A DNA stretch of 64,000 nucleotides from Tridacna crocea (taxonomy: Eukaryota > Mollusca > Bivalvia > Cardiida > Cardiidae), in contig OX031058.1 of assembly GCA_943736015.1 (NCBI GenBank), positions 18,625,001 through 18,689,000 of the forward strand, read 5' to 3'. Shown here piece after piece: positions 1 through 10,370 of the stretch (position 1 is the first letter of the stretch; every line of letters begins with the position of its first letter). The notes beneath the pieces were generated by a model. That model worked only from the letters and a program-made list of their open reading frames with translations. It had not been told where the DNA came from and searched no databases. The position numbers were made by a program, and so were the translations under genes.

Positions 1-157
1 TAGATTGGTCCAAATGGAAAGCCGTTCCAGATTACAAATTAATTGTTGGTCAGATGATAAGATTTATCTGTGATATGATAAAAAACATAGTGGGAAAAAG
101 GAGATAATGCTGGTTACCAGGGTTGCTAAATATTTGGATTGTTTGGTAAAGGGTTAA
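1..157 (-). mobile_element. TTAA MITE, reverse, cut by window edge
   Basis: It has a degraded palindrome (GGGAAAAAGGAGATAATGCT) and ends GTTTGGTAAAGGGTTAA. Its first part lies at or beyond the window start. Confidence 0.6.
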
Positions 158-250
158 CCCAAAGTGCAAAATAAACCCAACTGACATTTTCATACTAAAG
201 TAAAGAGCCTAGTTAGAGTAATGTCTAGAAATTCTCAAGTATGAATTAAA

Positions 251-290
251 GATCAGACTGTAGGTTTTGTGCAGTTTGATCTTGATAGTT
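251..290. repeat. Short GATCAGACTG palindromic element
   Basis: GATCAGACTG and its near-complement CAGTTTGATC flank a short loop. One of seven copies in the window of the same small hairpin element. Confidence 0.5.
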
Positions 291-571
291 GATACTGGCC
301 TTATGGGCAACTACAGTTGGGAAAAGCACTTTATGAGTGAACCCTCAGAGCACACAGGTGTACCAGTTTCAATGCTGCTTCTATCCAGAATCTCTCAGCT
401 GCTGTGGATTTTAGATCAGGCTGCAGATTTCGTGTGATCTTTATTAACACTTTATGCTGAAATAACTAAATTTGAAGCTTGTAAGTGGTGCCTTGGAGGT
501 CAGTAGTATTCAAAGTCTAATCCTGAAGTTCTAAGCATAGCTAATTTCTTCAAAGGATTGATGATAGTAAC

Positions 572-645
572 TTAACCCTATTCCAAACAATCTCTGGTTT
601 TCATGACCCTGGGAAAGAAGGCTTTTGAAAATACTGCCCACTGCT
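572..645 (+). mobile_element. Solo left end of a TTAA MITE
   Basis: It begins TTAACCCTATTCCAAACAAT and reaches GAAAATACTG, then similarity stops before the palindrome. Confidence 0.5.
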
Positions 646-669
646 ATACAAATGTGATGATGAATAATG

Positions 670-909
670 TTAACCCTTTACCACACAATTCCATCTTTTA
701 ACAGTCCTCAGAAAGATGCCTTCTTGAAAACATTGTAGGAAAAGGAGAAAATGCTGGTTACCAGCATTTTCTCCTATTCCCACAATGTTTTCTACCCTTC
801 CCAAAACAAATTTGAATGGTTCAGTCAAATTTACTTTGACATGTGCACAAGAAAAATTCATGCTTTCAGTTGGACTAGTTAAGAATTTTCTTGTTTGGTA
901 AAGAGTTAA
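670..909 (+). mobile_element. TTAA MITE, stem type A
   Basis: Complete copy from TTAACCCTTTACCACACAAT to GTAAAGAGTTAA with the palindrome AGGAGAAAATGCTGG / CCAGCATTTTCTCCT in the middle. Its final TTAA is the first TTAA of the next copy. Confidence 0.85.
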
Positions 910-1133
910 CCCATTACCACACAATCTATACTTTTGACGCCCCTGAGAAAGAAACCTTTTGAAAACAATGTGGGAAAAGGAGAAAATGCTGGAAACCAGC
1001 ATTTTCTCCTTTTCCCACAGTGTTTTCTGCCCTTCCCAGAACAAATTTCAGTTTTTCAGTCGCCTTTATTTTGTCGTCTGCAAAAGCTTCAATTTGGACC
1101 AATCTAAAATTTTCTCGTGTGGTAATAGGTTAA
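906..1133 (+). mobile_element. TTAA MITE, stem type A, in tandem with the previous
   Basis: A complete copy in the same orientation, sharing TTAA 906-909 with its neighbour and ending GGTAATAGGTTAA. Confidence 0.85.
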
Positions 1134-1771
1134 ACACATACACATAGGACTTGGTGAATAATTGTTACTGTCAGAATTATATTTTACTCAATTTCAGAAA
1201 ACTTATTAAGGTAGTACCATTCTAATGAACAACAGCTATTTCCATAATAATATCATCCTAAAAAATGTGCTATGATTAAAAGTGAGTATTATTGTAATAC
1301 TTCGACTGAGCCACTTTTTCCATTTTTTCTTCTTGGAATTACAGATCTAAAGCCACTCTATTCTCAATACAATGAGAGATAATAACTACCTCCCTTTTCA
1401 GAAAACTAGCAAAAATATCATCAAATAATTTCAAGATGGACAACAAATTAATTTCTGGTCGGTTAGAAATGTTCAACAATATTTTATCAGTATAAATCCT
1501 TATTTGTCAACTAATAAGAAACTTTATTCCATGTTGCACTAGAAATGTTAGGATCGTAACACCTTAACAAAATTGCAGCTGGTTGTTTTGAAAATAATCG
1601 CGTTATAAATGGATTACAAACATTGATTCAGGTTTATGTGAAAACATTGTGGCAAAAAGAGAAATTAGTTGTGAGCATTTTCTCCCTTGCCTCAATATCT
1701 TGAAATCAATCTGCTGAAAGATGAACTATGTTTGCATGAAGTATTGTGTTGCAATATTTATATCAAATTAC
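1134..1771. other. No feature recognised
   Basis: AT-rich non-coding sequence in the TTC13 3' flank. A degraded MITE palindrome fragment (GAAAACATTGTGGCAAAAAG) lies near 1640-1690; otherwise nothing is seen. Confidence 0.5.
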
Positions 1772-2000
1772 TTAACCCTTTACTCCATAGATACTCATTT
1801 CTACGCATTGCTTGTAGGAGCCTGTGGAAAACATTGTGGCAAAAGGTGAAATTGCTTGTCACGAGCAATTTCACCTTTTGCCACAATGTTTTCTACACTA
1901 TCAAAAGGTCTCTTATACATATAAGAAACAGCTTCATCCTCGCTGTTATTTAGGGTCAGTTAGAGATACCATAGAAATGCCTCATGAGGTAAAGGGGTAA
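1772..2000 (+). mobile_element. TTAA MITE, stem type B
   Basis: The outer ends resemble type A (TTAACCCTTTACTCCATAGA, GAGGTAAAGGGGTAA), but the stem is GGTGAAATTGCT / GAGCAATTTCACC and the arms carry different text (AACAGCTTCATCCTCGCTG). Two further type B loci lie at 11870 and 46407. Confidence 0.8.
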
Positions 2001-2164
2001 GTGTCTGTGTGAATGTGACCTATCGTAATAAATTGTTTCAAAAGATGAAAATTTGTCTCTTATTTTTTTGCGATTATAAAAAATAGAAAAACAGTCCATC
2101 TTCATTTTCTCTTTACCATATGAAAAAATTCAAATCAAACAAGATTCAAATAACATGTTTGCAG

Positions 2165-2265
2165 GATAGAAAACTGTGGGAAAACAAGAAATTGATGATT
2201 ATCAATATTCTCCCATTTTCCCACAATGTTTTCAAAAGTTTTATACCTCAGGGTTGGTAATACAA
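2165..2265 (-). mobile_element. Degraded TTAA MITE, centre and right part
   Basis: A stem remnant, CTGTGGGAAAACAAG / CATTTTCCCACAATGTTTTC, followed by CTCAGGGTTGGTAA. Confidence 0.5.
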
Positions 2266-2282
2266 TGGATAAATTATTTATG

Positions 2283-2488
2283 AGTGGTGTCTGTGATCAT
2301 GAGGTAGAGCATCGGCCTCGCAACCAAAAGGTCCTGAGTTCGATTCCCGGGAGCGGGTGTCAACTTTGGGATTTTTCATTGGCCCACACATTTGGCGCGA
2401 GTACTGGTGTAGTTCCCAGGAAGCGGAATCGAGAGAAATTAGTATAAGTTGGCAGAACTTGTTTCTCAATCAATGTAAAATAAATATT
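2283..2488 (+). mobile_element. tRNA-derived SINE
   Basis: Pol III box A-like (GAGGTAGAGCATCGG) and box B-like (GAGTTCGATTCCC) sequences head a non-coding body that ends in an A/T-rich tail (CAATGTAAAATAAATATTTT). The same tail recurs at 41566-41600. Confidence 0.7.
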
Positions 2489-2631
2489 TTAAATTAACAC
2501 AATGGATTGTTTGGCATTTGGTTAAAAATTTAGATTTCTGAGCAATGCAAACAAAATCTGTATCTGGATAACAACATGAACAACTGTCCTCCTAATTTTA
2601 AACCACCACTCTGCCTTAGAAATCTTGGTCC

Positions 2632-2892
2632 TGGCGGGGTAGCTCAGTGGTTGGTTAACGCAACTTGTGACTTGGACAATGTGGGTTCAATTACTGGTTG
2701 TGGTAAACTTTCTTTCCGACAATTTTTAGCCTCTGACCTTTTTGCGTCTCACAATGTGAAAAGAGAAGTCAGTGGCTTTGGAAAGAAAGTTGTCAGTACT
2801 AGTGTGAGAAAGCCAGGAAACACATGAGTGCACCTCTGACTATGATATGACCTAAGCTGTTAAAATAGCATTAAACTCCAATACAAACAAAG
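2632..2892 (+). mobile_element. tRNA-derived SINE, family with GGCTTTGGAAAGAA core
   Basis: The head is GGGGTAGCTCAGTGGTTGG with box B GTGGGTTCAATTACT. The body holds TGGCTTTGGAAAGAAAGTTG and CCAGGAAACACATG. A second full copy is at 11455-11720 on the other strand, with fragments at 8395-8440 and 31498-31600. Confidence 0.75.
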
Positions 2893-2894
2893 AC

Positions 2895-3088
2895 CTTGGA
2901 GAACAACACTTTTGAAAACACTGTGGAAAAAGGAGAAAATGCTAATTAAACCAGCAGTTTTTCTCTATCTCCACAGAGTTTTCTACCTTTTCAGAAACAA
3001 ATCGTATAATTTGAGCAAAATTAAACATCACCTCCAAGTGCTTTCATTATGGATGGGTCTAAAATTTTATGCTCTGGTGAAGAGTAAG
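2895..3088 (+). mobile_element. Degraded TTAA MITE
   Basis: It holds GAAAACACTGTGGAAAAAGG with a broken right stem (TATCTCCACAGAGTTTTC) and a decayed end (GGTGAAGAGTAAG). Confidence 0.5.
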
Positions 3089-3318
3089 CCCCTTACCCCA
3101 AAAAATTGCTTGATTTTTACAACCCAGGGGAAGAAATATTCTAAAAACATTGTGGGAAAAGGAGAAAATGCTGGTAACCAGCATTTTCTCCTTTTCCCAC
3201 AATCCTTTTTACCCCTTCTAAAGTAAAGTTTTTAATTTTTTCAATCATGTCTATTTTGTCGTCTGCATATCCTTTTAATTTGGACAAGTCTAAATTTTGC
3301 CAATTGGTAAAGAGTTAA
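3089..3318 (+). mobile_element. TTAA MITE, stem type A
   Basis: The left end is decayed, but the palindrome is intact around GCTGGTAACCAGC, and the right end reads GGTAAAGAGTTAA. Confidence 0.75.
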
Positions 3319-3367
3319 ACATTTTGCTCAAAACAAACTGCCATCCTGCTTCATAGTTACAGCACTT

Positions 3368-3480
3368 TTACCAAACAACAAAGACTTTGACCTGTCCAAG
3401 TCTATTGCATTTGCAGACAACATCTCAAATAGCATTTCCATTTCCCAAAACTGTTAACTAAATATTATTCAGCTAGACTG
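3368..3480 (-). mobile_element. Reverse half of a TTAA MITE
   Basis: TTTTACCAAACAACAAAG, GACCTGTCCAAG and GCATTTGCAGACAAC are the reverse-orientation arm; no palindrome follows. Confidence 0.45.
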
Positions 3481-3703
3481 TTAACCCTTTACCAAACAAT
3501 CCCTGGTTTTAACAACCATGAGATAGACTCCTTTTGAAAATATTGTGGGAACAGGAGAAAATGCTGGTAACCAGCATTTTCTCCTTTTTCCCACAATGTT
3601 TTCTATTGCTGGAAACAAGTTTCAATTTCTAAGTTACTTTTGGCATCTGTAAGTGCTTTCAATTTGGACCAGTCTAAACTTTTGTCGTTTGGTAAACAAT
3701 TAA
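3481..3703 (+). mobile_element. TTAA MITE, stem type A
   Basis: Complete from TTAACCCTTTACCAAACAAT to GTCGTTTGGTAAACAATTAA. Confidence 0.8.
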
Positions 3704-4110
3704 AACTGGGCATTCTGCAGTAATGAGATAGCCACAAACAACCTTCAAGGTAAGGCATGGATAATCAAGAAGATAGCTCTATCTGTAATTAAGACATCCT
3801 AAAGAGTTTTGCATTTAACATGCATCTCTAGGGGTTTATCTAGATACCTGCTGATCAACATCCATGATACAGTTACAGGGGTAAGTAAAATGGACCCCAT
3901 GGAGAGACAACCATTGAGTTGTCATCTGAAAAGCATCAGAGAAGAATGCTTTTAAATCTCAAAGCAAGCTGGATTTTAGATTCTCGGTTGAAATGCACAA
4001 ATGCTAACACAATCTGATATATTCTCAAGAGTAGTGTGACTAACACTCAAATCTTCTTCTGTTGTTGCCCCAAAAACTCTTCTGTTGCTCACAATATCAT
4101 CTATGAAGAG
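3704..4110. other. No feature recognised
   Basis: Non-coding AT-rich sequence; no repeat ends, exons or RNA gene seen. Confidence 0.4.
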
Positions 4111-4129
4111 CAATTACCCAGCTTTAACC

Positions 4130-4254
4130 TTTTCATTGGCAACAAAGTTTTACACTTGTCCAAAATGAAAGCATTCGTAGATGAAATTCAATGTGGCTCA
4201 AACAACTTCTTTCTAAGGGTCATTATAAGTTGGTATTGTGTGGTAAAGGGTTAA
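4130..4254 (-). mobile_element. MITE derivative without palindrome
   Basis: Both arms of a reverse copy are present (GTCCAAAATGAAAGCATTCG; GTGTGGTAAAGGGTTAA), but the central stem is deleted. Confidence 0.5.
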
Positions 4255-4478
4255 ATGATCTTTAGTATGTTGTGGATGAGAATAATTCACAGGTTTTGGG
4301 TAATAGTGTCATTCAGATGTAACAAAAATACTGGGGGAAATATAATTATGCCAGTTATCATAGTGTTTTCAAAATGTTTATTTCTCAAGGACAAGGTATG
4401 GGGGGGGAAAAAGGAGATATGTTTCTTGCCAGCATTGCTTTTCCCAGAAATCTTTCTATTTCATTCTATCCTCCGGTC

Positions 4479-4671
4479 TTAACCAGTAAAAGTCTTTTGA
4501 AAACACTGTGGGAAAAGGAGAAATTATTTGTAAGGAGCAATTTCTCCTTTTCTCACAGTGTTTTTTACCCTTTTTGAGAACTTTCTGGCATTTTCTCCAA
4601 ATCTAAAATTGTCGTCTGCAAACACTTTTGGTTTGGAAGAGTCCAAAATATGTCGTTTGGGAAAGGGTTAA
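4479..4671 (+). mobile_element. TTAA MITE, stem type C
   Basis: TTAA at both ends. The stem reads GGAGAAATTATTTG / GGAGCAATTTCTCC, a variant between types A and B. Confidence 0.7.
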
Positions 4672-4886
4672 GTATATAGGGTTGTTTGTAAACTGTAAAA
4701 TGGTCTTTGCTGTAACAATGCAAGGAAATAGTTTTTCCAGTTTTCAGATTCTAGATTGATAAAATTACTGCGAGAAAAGAATCCAAAGGAATTGTAAATG
4801 CCTTACTATTCAGGAAGCATTATTTGGTACAGTGTTGTGTTTCGTAAGGTAACTAGTACATAGGAATAATTCAAGTTGGTCTAGCA

Positions 4887-5096
4887 TTAACCCTTTACCA
4901 AATGAACAACTGCTGGACTTCCCCAATTGAAGCCATTTGCAGCAAACAAAAATAGAAATTTGAATTATGGAAGGGTAGAAAACATTGTGAAAAAAAGGAA
5001 AAAAATGCTGAATACCAGCATTGTATCCTTGTCCCACGATGCTTCTGAAATCTTCTTCCGATTTGTTAAAACTCAGGCTTGTGTGGTAAGGCATTA
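4887..5096 (-). mobile_element. TTAA MITE, reverse, degraded
   Basis: It starts TTAACCCTTTACCAAATGAA and ends GTGTGGTAAGGCATTAA; the palindrome has decayed (GCTGAATACCAGCATTG). Confidence 0.7.
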
Positions 5097-5404
5097 AATC
5101 TCCCCCTCCCTTCCCCCCTCCACAAAAAAAAAAAAAACTTGTGCAAGGAGGAAATGTTTGTTAACAAGCATTTTTTTCCAGACGAATTTCCTAGAAAAGG
5201 CATCCCTCTTGAGATGTTTAATAGTTGGGTTATTTCAGTAGATGGTCTTTCACGAGGGAGTCATTCAAGTTTTCAGTAATGGTTTACGTTTAGATGAATA
5301 AGTCAAAACAGATTCTGCTGTTACAGACAATGCTTATCATGGCTTCTGATACATCCTGCCTCCCACATTTTTAGCTAAGCTGTTTTCAAAGAATTGATAT
5401 ATGG

Positions 5405-5565
5405 AGGATATTTGTTTTTTATCTGTGAAAGATTAAAATTTATTTCATTGAGTGAACATCAGTAATATTTTCATGTGTGGCACAGCCGTGAGTAAAACTA
5501 TTACCAATGGTGTTCACGAGAGGAAATAAATTTCAATCTTTTACAAAAAACAACAAATATTCTAT
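5405..5565. repeat. Hairpin element, arms of about 70 bp
   Basis: AAAGATTAAAATTTATTTC on the left pairs with GAAATAAATTTCAATCTTTT on the right, and GTGAACATCAGTAATA pairs with TATTACCAATGGTGTTCAC. The loop includes GTGTGGCACAGCCGTGAG. Confidence 0.6.
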
Positions 5566-5955
5566 CTATTTTATGTTTTTAACCATTTCTGGGAGAAACT
5601 TTATCGAAATCTAGTACACTTGTGTTCAGTTATTCCCCATGATGTACTCCCTACGCATAGCAACGTGTTACAATATTATGTCAAGCGCGAGAAATAAAAG
5701 GTAAATGATGTGATATTTCCATCTGGTTGTGAGGCACGTGCATTTTACCTCGTTAACTAGAATATGAAAATCTGTATTTTCACCGTTTGAACCTGTATAA
5801 TATCGAAAAATATTTTCACTGCTATTTCTCAATGCCCTACCAGAAAGCATGAAATAAATTGTCATAGCCCATCATTGGCTACACACTCTTGTCTTTGACA
5901 TTTTGTCATATTTCTAGGAATTCCTTACAATACAATTCAGAGTTTTGAAAACTAT
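5566..5955. other. No feature recognised
   Basis: A 65-codon minus-strand frame crosses 5668-5865, but it shows no family features and is treated as chance. Confidence 0.4.
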
Positions 5956-5959
5956 TAGG

Positions 5960-6140
5960 AAATAGTCTTAGGAAAACCTTAAGGGAAAAGGAGAAAATGC
6001 TGGTCACCAGCATTTTCTCCTTTTCCCACAAGGTTTTCTACACTTTCACAGAAGATTACCACTATTTCAGCTACCTTTGATATGTTATCTACAAATGCTC
6101 TCATTTTGGACCAGTCCAATATTTGGTCACTTGGTAAAGA
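5960..6140 (+). mobile_element. TTAA MITE, stem type A, ends decayed
   Basis: Intact palindrome around GCTGGTCACCAGC; the right end reads CACTTGGTAAAGATTTTA. Confidence 0.65.
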
Positions 6141-6318
6141 TTTTATACAAAAGCAATTGGATCCAAACTTGGAGCTAGTTGTTAATCATCAATGGAACCC
6201 ATACACGAAAAGCAGGTAGCTCTCAAAATATCAGTTATGCCCCTTTTTAAAATTTTCTCCGCTAAAGCACCCAGCCAACCAGAATGACATACTATTGGTT
6301 TTATCTTGCAACAGACTT

Positions 6319-6515
6319 GGGCTCGTATTCACCAACCATTCTATAGAACACTCTTGGTCTCAGTCTCCAGGATTTTCTGAATTTGAAAATAACACCACTT
6401 CTGATTGGCTAAACCAAATGGTTTAGCCTATCAGAAGTTGTGTACTTTTCAAATTTAGAAAATCTTGAAGAGTGAGACTGAGACTATTCTTAAGAATAGA
6501 TGATGAATATGGGCC
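6319..6515. mobile_element. Hairpin MITE, GGGCTCGTATTCACCAACC family
   Basis: The left end GGGCTCGTATTCACCAACCA is mirrored by TGATGAATATGGGCC at the right, with TCTTAAGAAYR motifs and a central inverted CTTCTGATTGGCTAAACC. Other copies are at 9635-9807 and 42966-43144. Confidence 0.7.
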
Positions 6516-6738
6516 ATGATGATTTGGAAATTTTGTGGCAAAGCAAGAAATTACTTGTAATAAACACTTTCTTTTGTTGCCTACACAAATATATTTCCAC
6601 AAATTAATATATGAAAATCACAGTTCAGTTTGGTTATCCACATTTTACAAATTTTTTTTCAAAACTAACTACTGCAAATATGCTTCATGAGATAATGATG
6701 ACTTAATTATACAGCTTTTCATTACTAGGTGTATATGT

Positions 6739-7003
6739 AACCTTTTACCACACAATCCCAACTGTTTATGTCCCTCAGGGAGAAGTGTTTTGGAAACATT
6801 GTGGAAAAATAAAAATGTTAGTAACAAACATTCATTCCTTTTTCTGCAATGTCTTCTGCCTAATGAACAATGCTACATTTTTGGAAAAAGCACGTCTGGT
6901 AAAGCACTAACCTTCTTGAAGCATGGTGTTTGTCATTTCTTTTATTACCCATTTACCAAACAACAGAATTTTGGACTTTCCAAAGTATTTGAAAACATAG
7001 ATT
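6739..7003 (+). mobile_element. Degraded TTAA MITE
   Basis: CTTTTACCACACAATCCCAA and GGAAACATTGTGGAAAAAT identify a decayed copy; the palindrome is not intact. Confidence 0.45.
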
Positions 7004-7230
7004 AACTCATTACAACATAATCACTACTATTGATGCCCCCGAGAAAGAAGCCTTTTGAAAACACTGGGGTAAAAGGAGAAAATGCTGGTAACCAGCATTT
7101 TCTCCTTTTCCCACAGCGTTTTCTACCCTTTCCAGAACAAATTTCAATTTTTCAGTCACCTTTATTTTTTCATCTGCAAATGCTTTCAATTTGGACCAGT
7201 CTAAAATTTTCTTGTGTGGTAAAGAGTTAA
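7002..7230 (+). mobile_element. TTAA MITE, stem type A
   Basis: 229 bp with TTAA at each end and a near-perfect palindrome around GCTGGTAACCAGC. Confidence 0.85.
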
Positions 7231-7526
7231 ATATGGCTCAGATGATCAGTAAGAGTCTAAACCATTGTGGGAAAAGAAAATACTGGTCACCAACATTTTC
7301 CTGCTTAACCTTTCAAAACACTTCTTTCCCTGGGTTGCCGAGACTTGGGATATATAGTAAGGAGACTATTATTTACCCAAATTTTTCTTTTGTACACCCG
7401 TTTCTTGTCTGTGTCTTAATCCCACAGGCTATTTCATTGGTCTTGTGTTAAATACTCTTACCTTTTCATCCTTTTGATAGTAATGTTTCTGTATCCAAAA
7501 TTTGCCTAAGTACTTGATGACAAGTG

Positions 7527-7680
7527 CCCAAGCTTGATAGCTCAGCTGTTAACATACAGGGCTTCAAACCAGGGGTCACTGGTCTGAATTCCCACCTTGG
7601 CCAACTTCTTTTTTGAGAAGACATGCTGGTGTTACAGGAGACCTGTCCTTCATCCTGGATTAAATACAATACCTAACAAG
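7527..7680 (+). mobile_element. tRNA-derived SINE fragment
   Basis: GCTTGATAGCTCAGCTGTTAA and CACTGGTCTGAATTCCCACC resemble pol III boxes A and B. A related piece lies at 41281-41400. Confidence 0.5.
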
Positions 7681-7696
7681 TGCATTAGGGACAATT

Positions 7697-7845
7697 CTCT
7701 TTAGCTCAGTGGTTATGGTGTTGGCCTTTCACCCGAGCATTCGAATCCTGCCCAGTCCCTGTATTTCTGGTATGCATTTGTTCATTTGTTTCTTTGTTAT
7801 GGACTTTGTTCGTAATATGGGAGCTCGTATAAAAAACAGACTTTT
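7697..7845 (+). mobile_element. tRNA-derived SINE, CCTGTATTTCTG family
   Basis: The head TTTAGCTCAGTGGTTATGG and box B-like GCATTCGAATCCTGCCC precede CCCTGTATTTCTGGTATGC. A second copy lies at 8152-8340. Confidence 0.65.
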
Positions 7846-7883
7846 TGCCTAATAAGGCTCCGAGTCATCCATGAATGATGACT

Positions 7884-8112
7884 ATAGCCCTTTCCCAAAC
7901 AATCCCTGGTTTTTATGGGTCTGGAATAGTAGCCTTTTGAAAACATTGTGGGAAAAGGAGAAAATGCTGGTAACCAGCATTTTCTCCTTTTCCCACAATG
8001 TTTTCTACCCAATCATAGACAGAAAACACCTTTTCAGCAAGAGTTGAATTGTCGTCTGCAAATGCTTTCAATTTGGTCTCATCCAAAAGTTTGTCATTTG
8101 GGAAAGGGTTAG
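7884..8112 (+). mobile_element. TTAA MITE, stem type A, ACGGGTCTGGAATAG-like arm
   Basis: Intact palindrome. The left arm reads TATGGGTCTGGAATAGTAGC, a variant shared with copies at 20879 and 52535. The terminal TTAA is mutated at both ends. Confidence 0.8.
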
Positions 8113-8151
8113 GGGCTGTGTTATGGAAGACCAGTCCTTCATGCTTGGCTT

Positions 8152-8370
8152 CATCTCATTTAGCTCAGTGGTTATGCTATTGGCTTTTCCTTCTGGCATT
8201 TTGGGTTTGAATCCTACCTGGTCCCTGTATTTCTGCTATGCATTTATTCATTTGTTTCTTCCTTATAGACTTTGTTAGTAAGAGTGGTAATTGCAACAGG
8301 ATTCCTTTCTCTCTCATTGCTCATCATTTGAAAAGTAAGAATTTTTTGTGAAATATTGGTAAGAAGAGTT
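8152..8370 (+). mobile_element. tRNA-derived SINE, CCTGTATTTCTG family
   Basis: TTTAGCTCAGTGGTTATGCT and GGGTTTGAATCCTACC are followed by CCCTGTATTTCTGCTATGC, matching the copy 450 bp upstream. Confidence 0.65.
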
Positions 8371-8754
8371 TGTTTGTGTTGGAGAGCCTATGTCCCTTTT
8401 AACAGTTTAGGTCATATCATGGCAGTCTGTGTCACTGTTTCAAACCTTTTAGTCCTTCATACTATTTTATTTGTTCCATTGTTTGTCATGTTCCCTAAAC
8501 AATATGGATTGTCAATTCACCATTAAACAACAGTAGTTCTTTTATTTTGCCATTCAAATGTTTCCAGTACGTAATAGACGGTTGGGTTTTCCAATGTAAA
8601 CTTTCCACACTACAAAAGTTTGCTGTTCCATAATGCAAATAACCTAGAAACACAAGAAAACATTGTAGTGAAAGGAGAAGCTTTCCTTTTGGCACAATGA
8701 TTTCAAGCCCCCTTTTTTATTTAGGGTCATTAAATTTCTGGATTGTCTGAAACA

Positions 8755-8960
8755 GATTTACCCTTTACCGCACAATGCCGACTTTAACCAACCCTGAGAA
8801 AAAAATCTACTGAAAAGAAAAATCTGACAACATTTCCCACAATATTTTGTAACTTTTCAGGAACAAATGCAATAATTTGAGGCATACATATTTTGTGGTC
8901 TCCAAAGACTGTGAATTTTGACCAGTCCAAAACTTCGTTGTTTGGTAAAGTACTAAATAG
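8755..8960 (+). mobile_element. Degraded TTAA MITE
   Basis: TTTACCCTTTACCGCACAAT at the left and GTTGTTTGGTAAAG at the right; the stem is reduced. Confidence 0.5.
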
Positions 8961-9012
8961 CAAACAGTATAAATCAAAGATCACAATGCTTTGCATTCCA
9001 AGTATGATCGAC

Positions 9013-9245
9013 TTAACTCTTTACCAAATGACAATATTTTAGGCTTATCCAAATCAATAGCATTTGCAGACGACAATATAAAACTGACTGAAAATTTGAA
9101 ATTTGTTTTGTGAAGGGTAGAAAACATGGGAAAAGGAGAAAATGCTGGTTACCAGCATTTTCTCCTTTTTCCACAATGTTTTCTAAAGGCTTCTTTCTTA
9201 GGGAACTCCGAAGTCAAAAGTAGGGATTGTGTGGTAATGGGTTAA
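9013..9245 (-). mobile_element. TTAA MITE, reverse, stem type A
   Basis: TTAACTCTTTACCAAATGAC to GTGTGGTAATGGGTTAA with an intact palindrome. Confidence 0.85.
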
Positions 9246-9630
9246 AACCTTGAAATAAAATTCAATATGATAAAGAATCCATTATATCCTCTGGTCAACC
9301 ATCAAAAAGGTGTGTGGTGGGGGGGGGGGAATAAAATAAAAAATAAACAAGACTGTATTTATTTATCACTCTTTGGATTTAAGATATCTTCTAGTTATAT
9401 TTTGTAGTAATTCTTAACAAAGTATAAAAATCAACCTTCAATCACAAAACATACTGTTGCATAGTAAGTTATGTTTAACATTATAAATAATACCTGAATA
9501 ATATAGACAGGGAGAAAAAATACCACAACTCAACAAGAATTATACCCATCTTTCTTCTTAAAACAGTGACCAAACTGCATGGTTAACATTTTGTACAGAT
9601 TTGTCCAACTCTCTACCAAACAAAAATATA
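9246..9630. other. AT-rich stretch, possible TTC13 3' UTR
   Basis: A G-run (9318-9329) and an AT-rich tract follow. It contains a candidate poly(A) hexamer for TTC13 but no repeat ends or coding potential. Confidence 0.35.
9357..9362 (-). promoter_or_regulatory. TTC13: Candidate poly(A) signal for TTC13
   Basis: TTTATT on the plus strand reads AATAAA on the gene strand, about 900 nt beyond the TTC13 stop. I noted no closer hexamer, but the choice is not proven. Confidence 0.25.
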
Positions 9631-9634
9631 AACC

Positions 9635-9807
9635 TGGGTCCATATTCACCAACCATTCTTGAGATTATTCTTACTCTTATTCTCAAAGGTTTTCTAAATT
9701 AGTAACACAACTTCTGATTGGCTAAACCTTGTGTTACTTACATATGTAGGAAAATCCAGAGAATAATATAAAGAGTGTTCTTAAGAACGGTTGACGAATG
9801 TGGGCCC
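9635..9807. mobile_element. Hairpin MITE, GGGCTCGTATTCACCAACC family
   Basis: GGGTCCATATTCACCAACCA at the left and GGTTGACGAATGTGGGCCC at the right; CTTCTGATTGGCTAAACC in the middle. Confidence 0.7.
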
Positions 9808-9984
9808 TGCTCTTTCCATATTGGGACAGAAAGCATGGCAGGAAAAGTAGCAAATGTTTGTTACCAGCATATTCCATTAATATTTTCAAAAGTCTTCCTA
9901 ATCAGGGTGGCTAAAACTCCAAATTGTGTGCTGTAAAGTTCAGTAGAGTTGAAACAGTTGTGAAACAGCATTTCAGATAAAACT

Positions 9985-10145
9985 AGAGCTGTCACTGGAT
10001 GTGACTTAATACATGTACCTCCTTTTCCCACAACGTTTTCTCCTCATTTTGAGACAAGTTTTCATTATTTGATCCACTTTGCTTTCTATTCTGCAAAACA
10101 ATCTTATTTGGACCAGTCTAGAATTATGTTGTTTTGTAAAGATTA
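9985..10145 (+). mobile_element. Repeat patchwork with a MITE right half
   Basis: AAACTAGAGCTGTCACTGGA is the start of the composite repeat seen at 14308; it is joined to a MITE right half (CCTTTTCCCACAACGTTTTC to GTAAAGATTAA). Confidence 0.5.
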
Positions 10146-10267
10146 AACACTAAATTGTTAGGTAAAGGGCTTAACTACAGCAAATACAATTTGGACAGTA
10201 ACTGTAACAGTTCTCGAGAAAATTTTTGAAGAGATTTCTTGAGATCTGTGGTACGAGGGCGTCAAAC

Positions 10268-10370
10268 TCAGGCGCATGTCTCTGTGTTGACGTTGAGCAG
10301 TTCTAGTACAGTTCTAACTGTAGGGAATGTTTCCCAGACGTTGGGGTGTCCAGACATCGGGGAGGCTATT
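10268..10370 (-). CDS. TTC13: TTC13 exon 24 (stop codon)
   Basis: 103 nt, entered in phase 2 after acceptor TTATACAG, ending in TGA. It encodes HPNVWETFPTVRTVLELLNV then NTETCA, matching the vertebrate C-terminal VSETFPTLRSMIEVLNT. It is too short to appear as an open reading frame without its start codon. Confidence 0.95.

Noticed and set aside
2283..2360. Possible tRNA genes (also at 2632, 7697, 8152, 32762, 57390)
   Set aside because: Boxes A and B are present, but the acceptor and anticodon stems do not close properly, and SINE bodies and A-rich tails follow.
5668..5865. 65-codon minus-strand frame with acceptor- and donor-like sites
   Set aside because: It lies beyond the TTC13 stop, no frame links to a gene, and no family pattern is visible.
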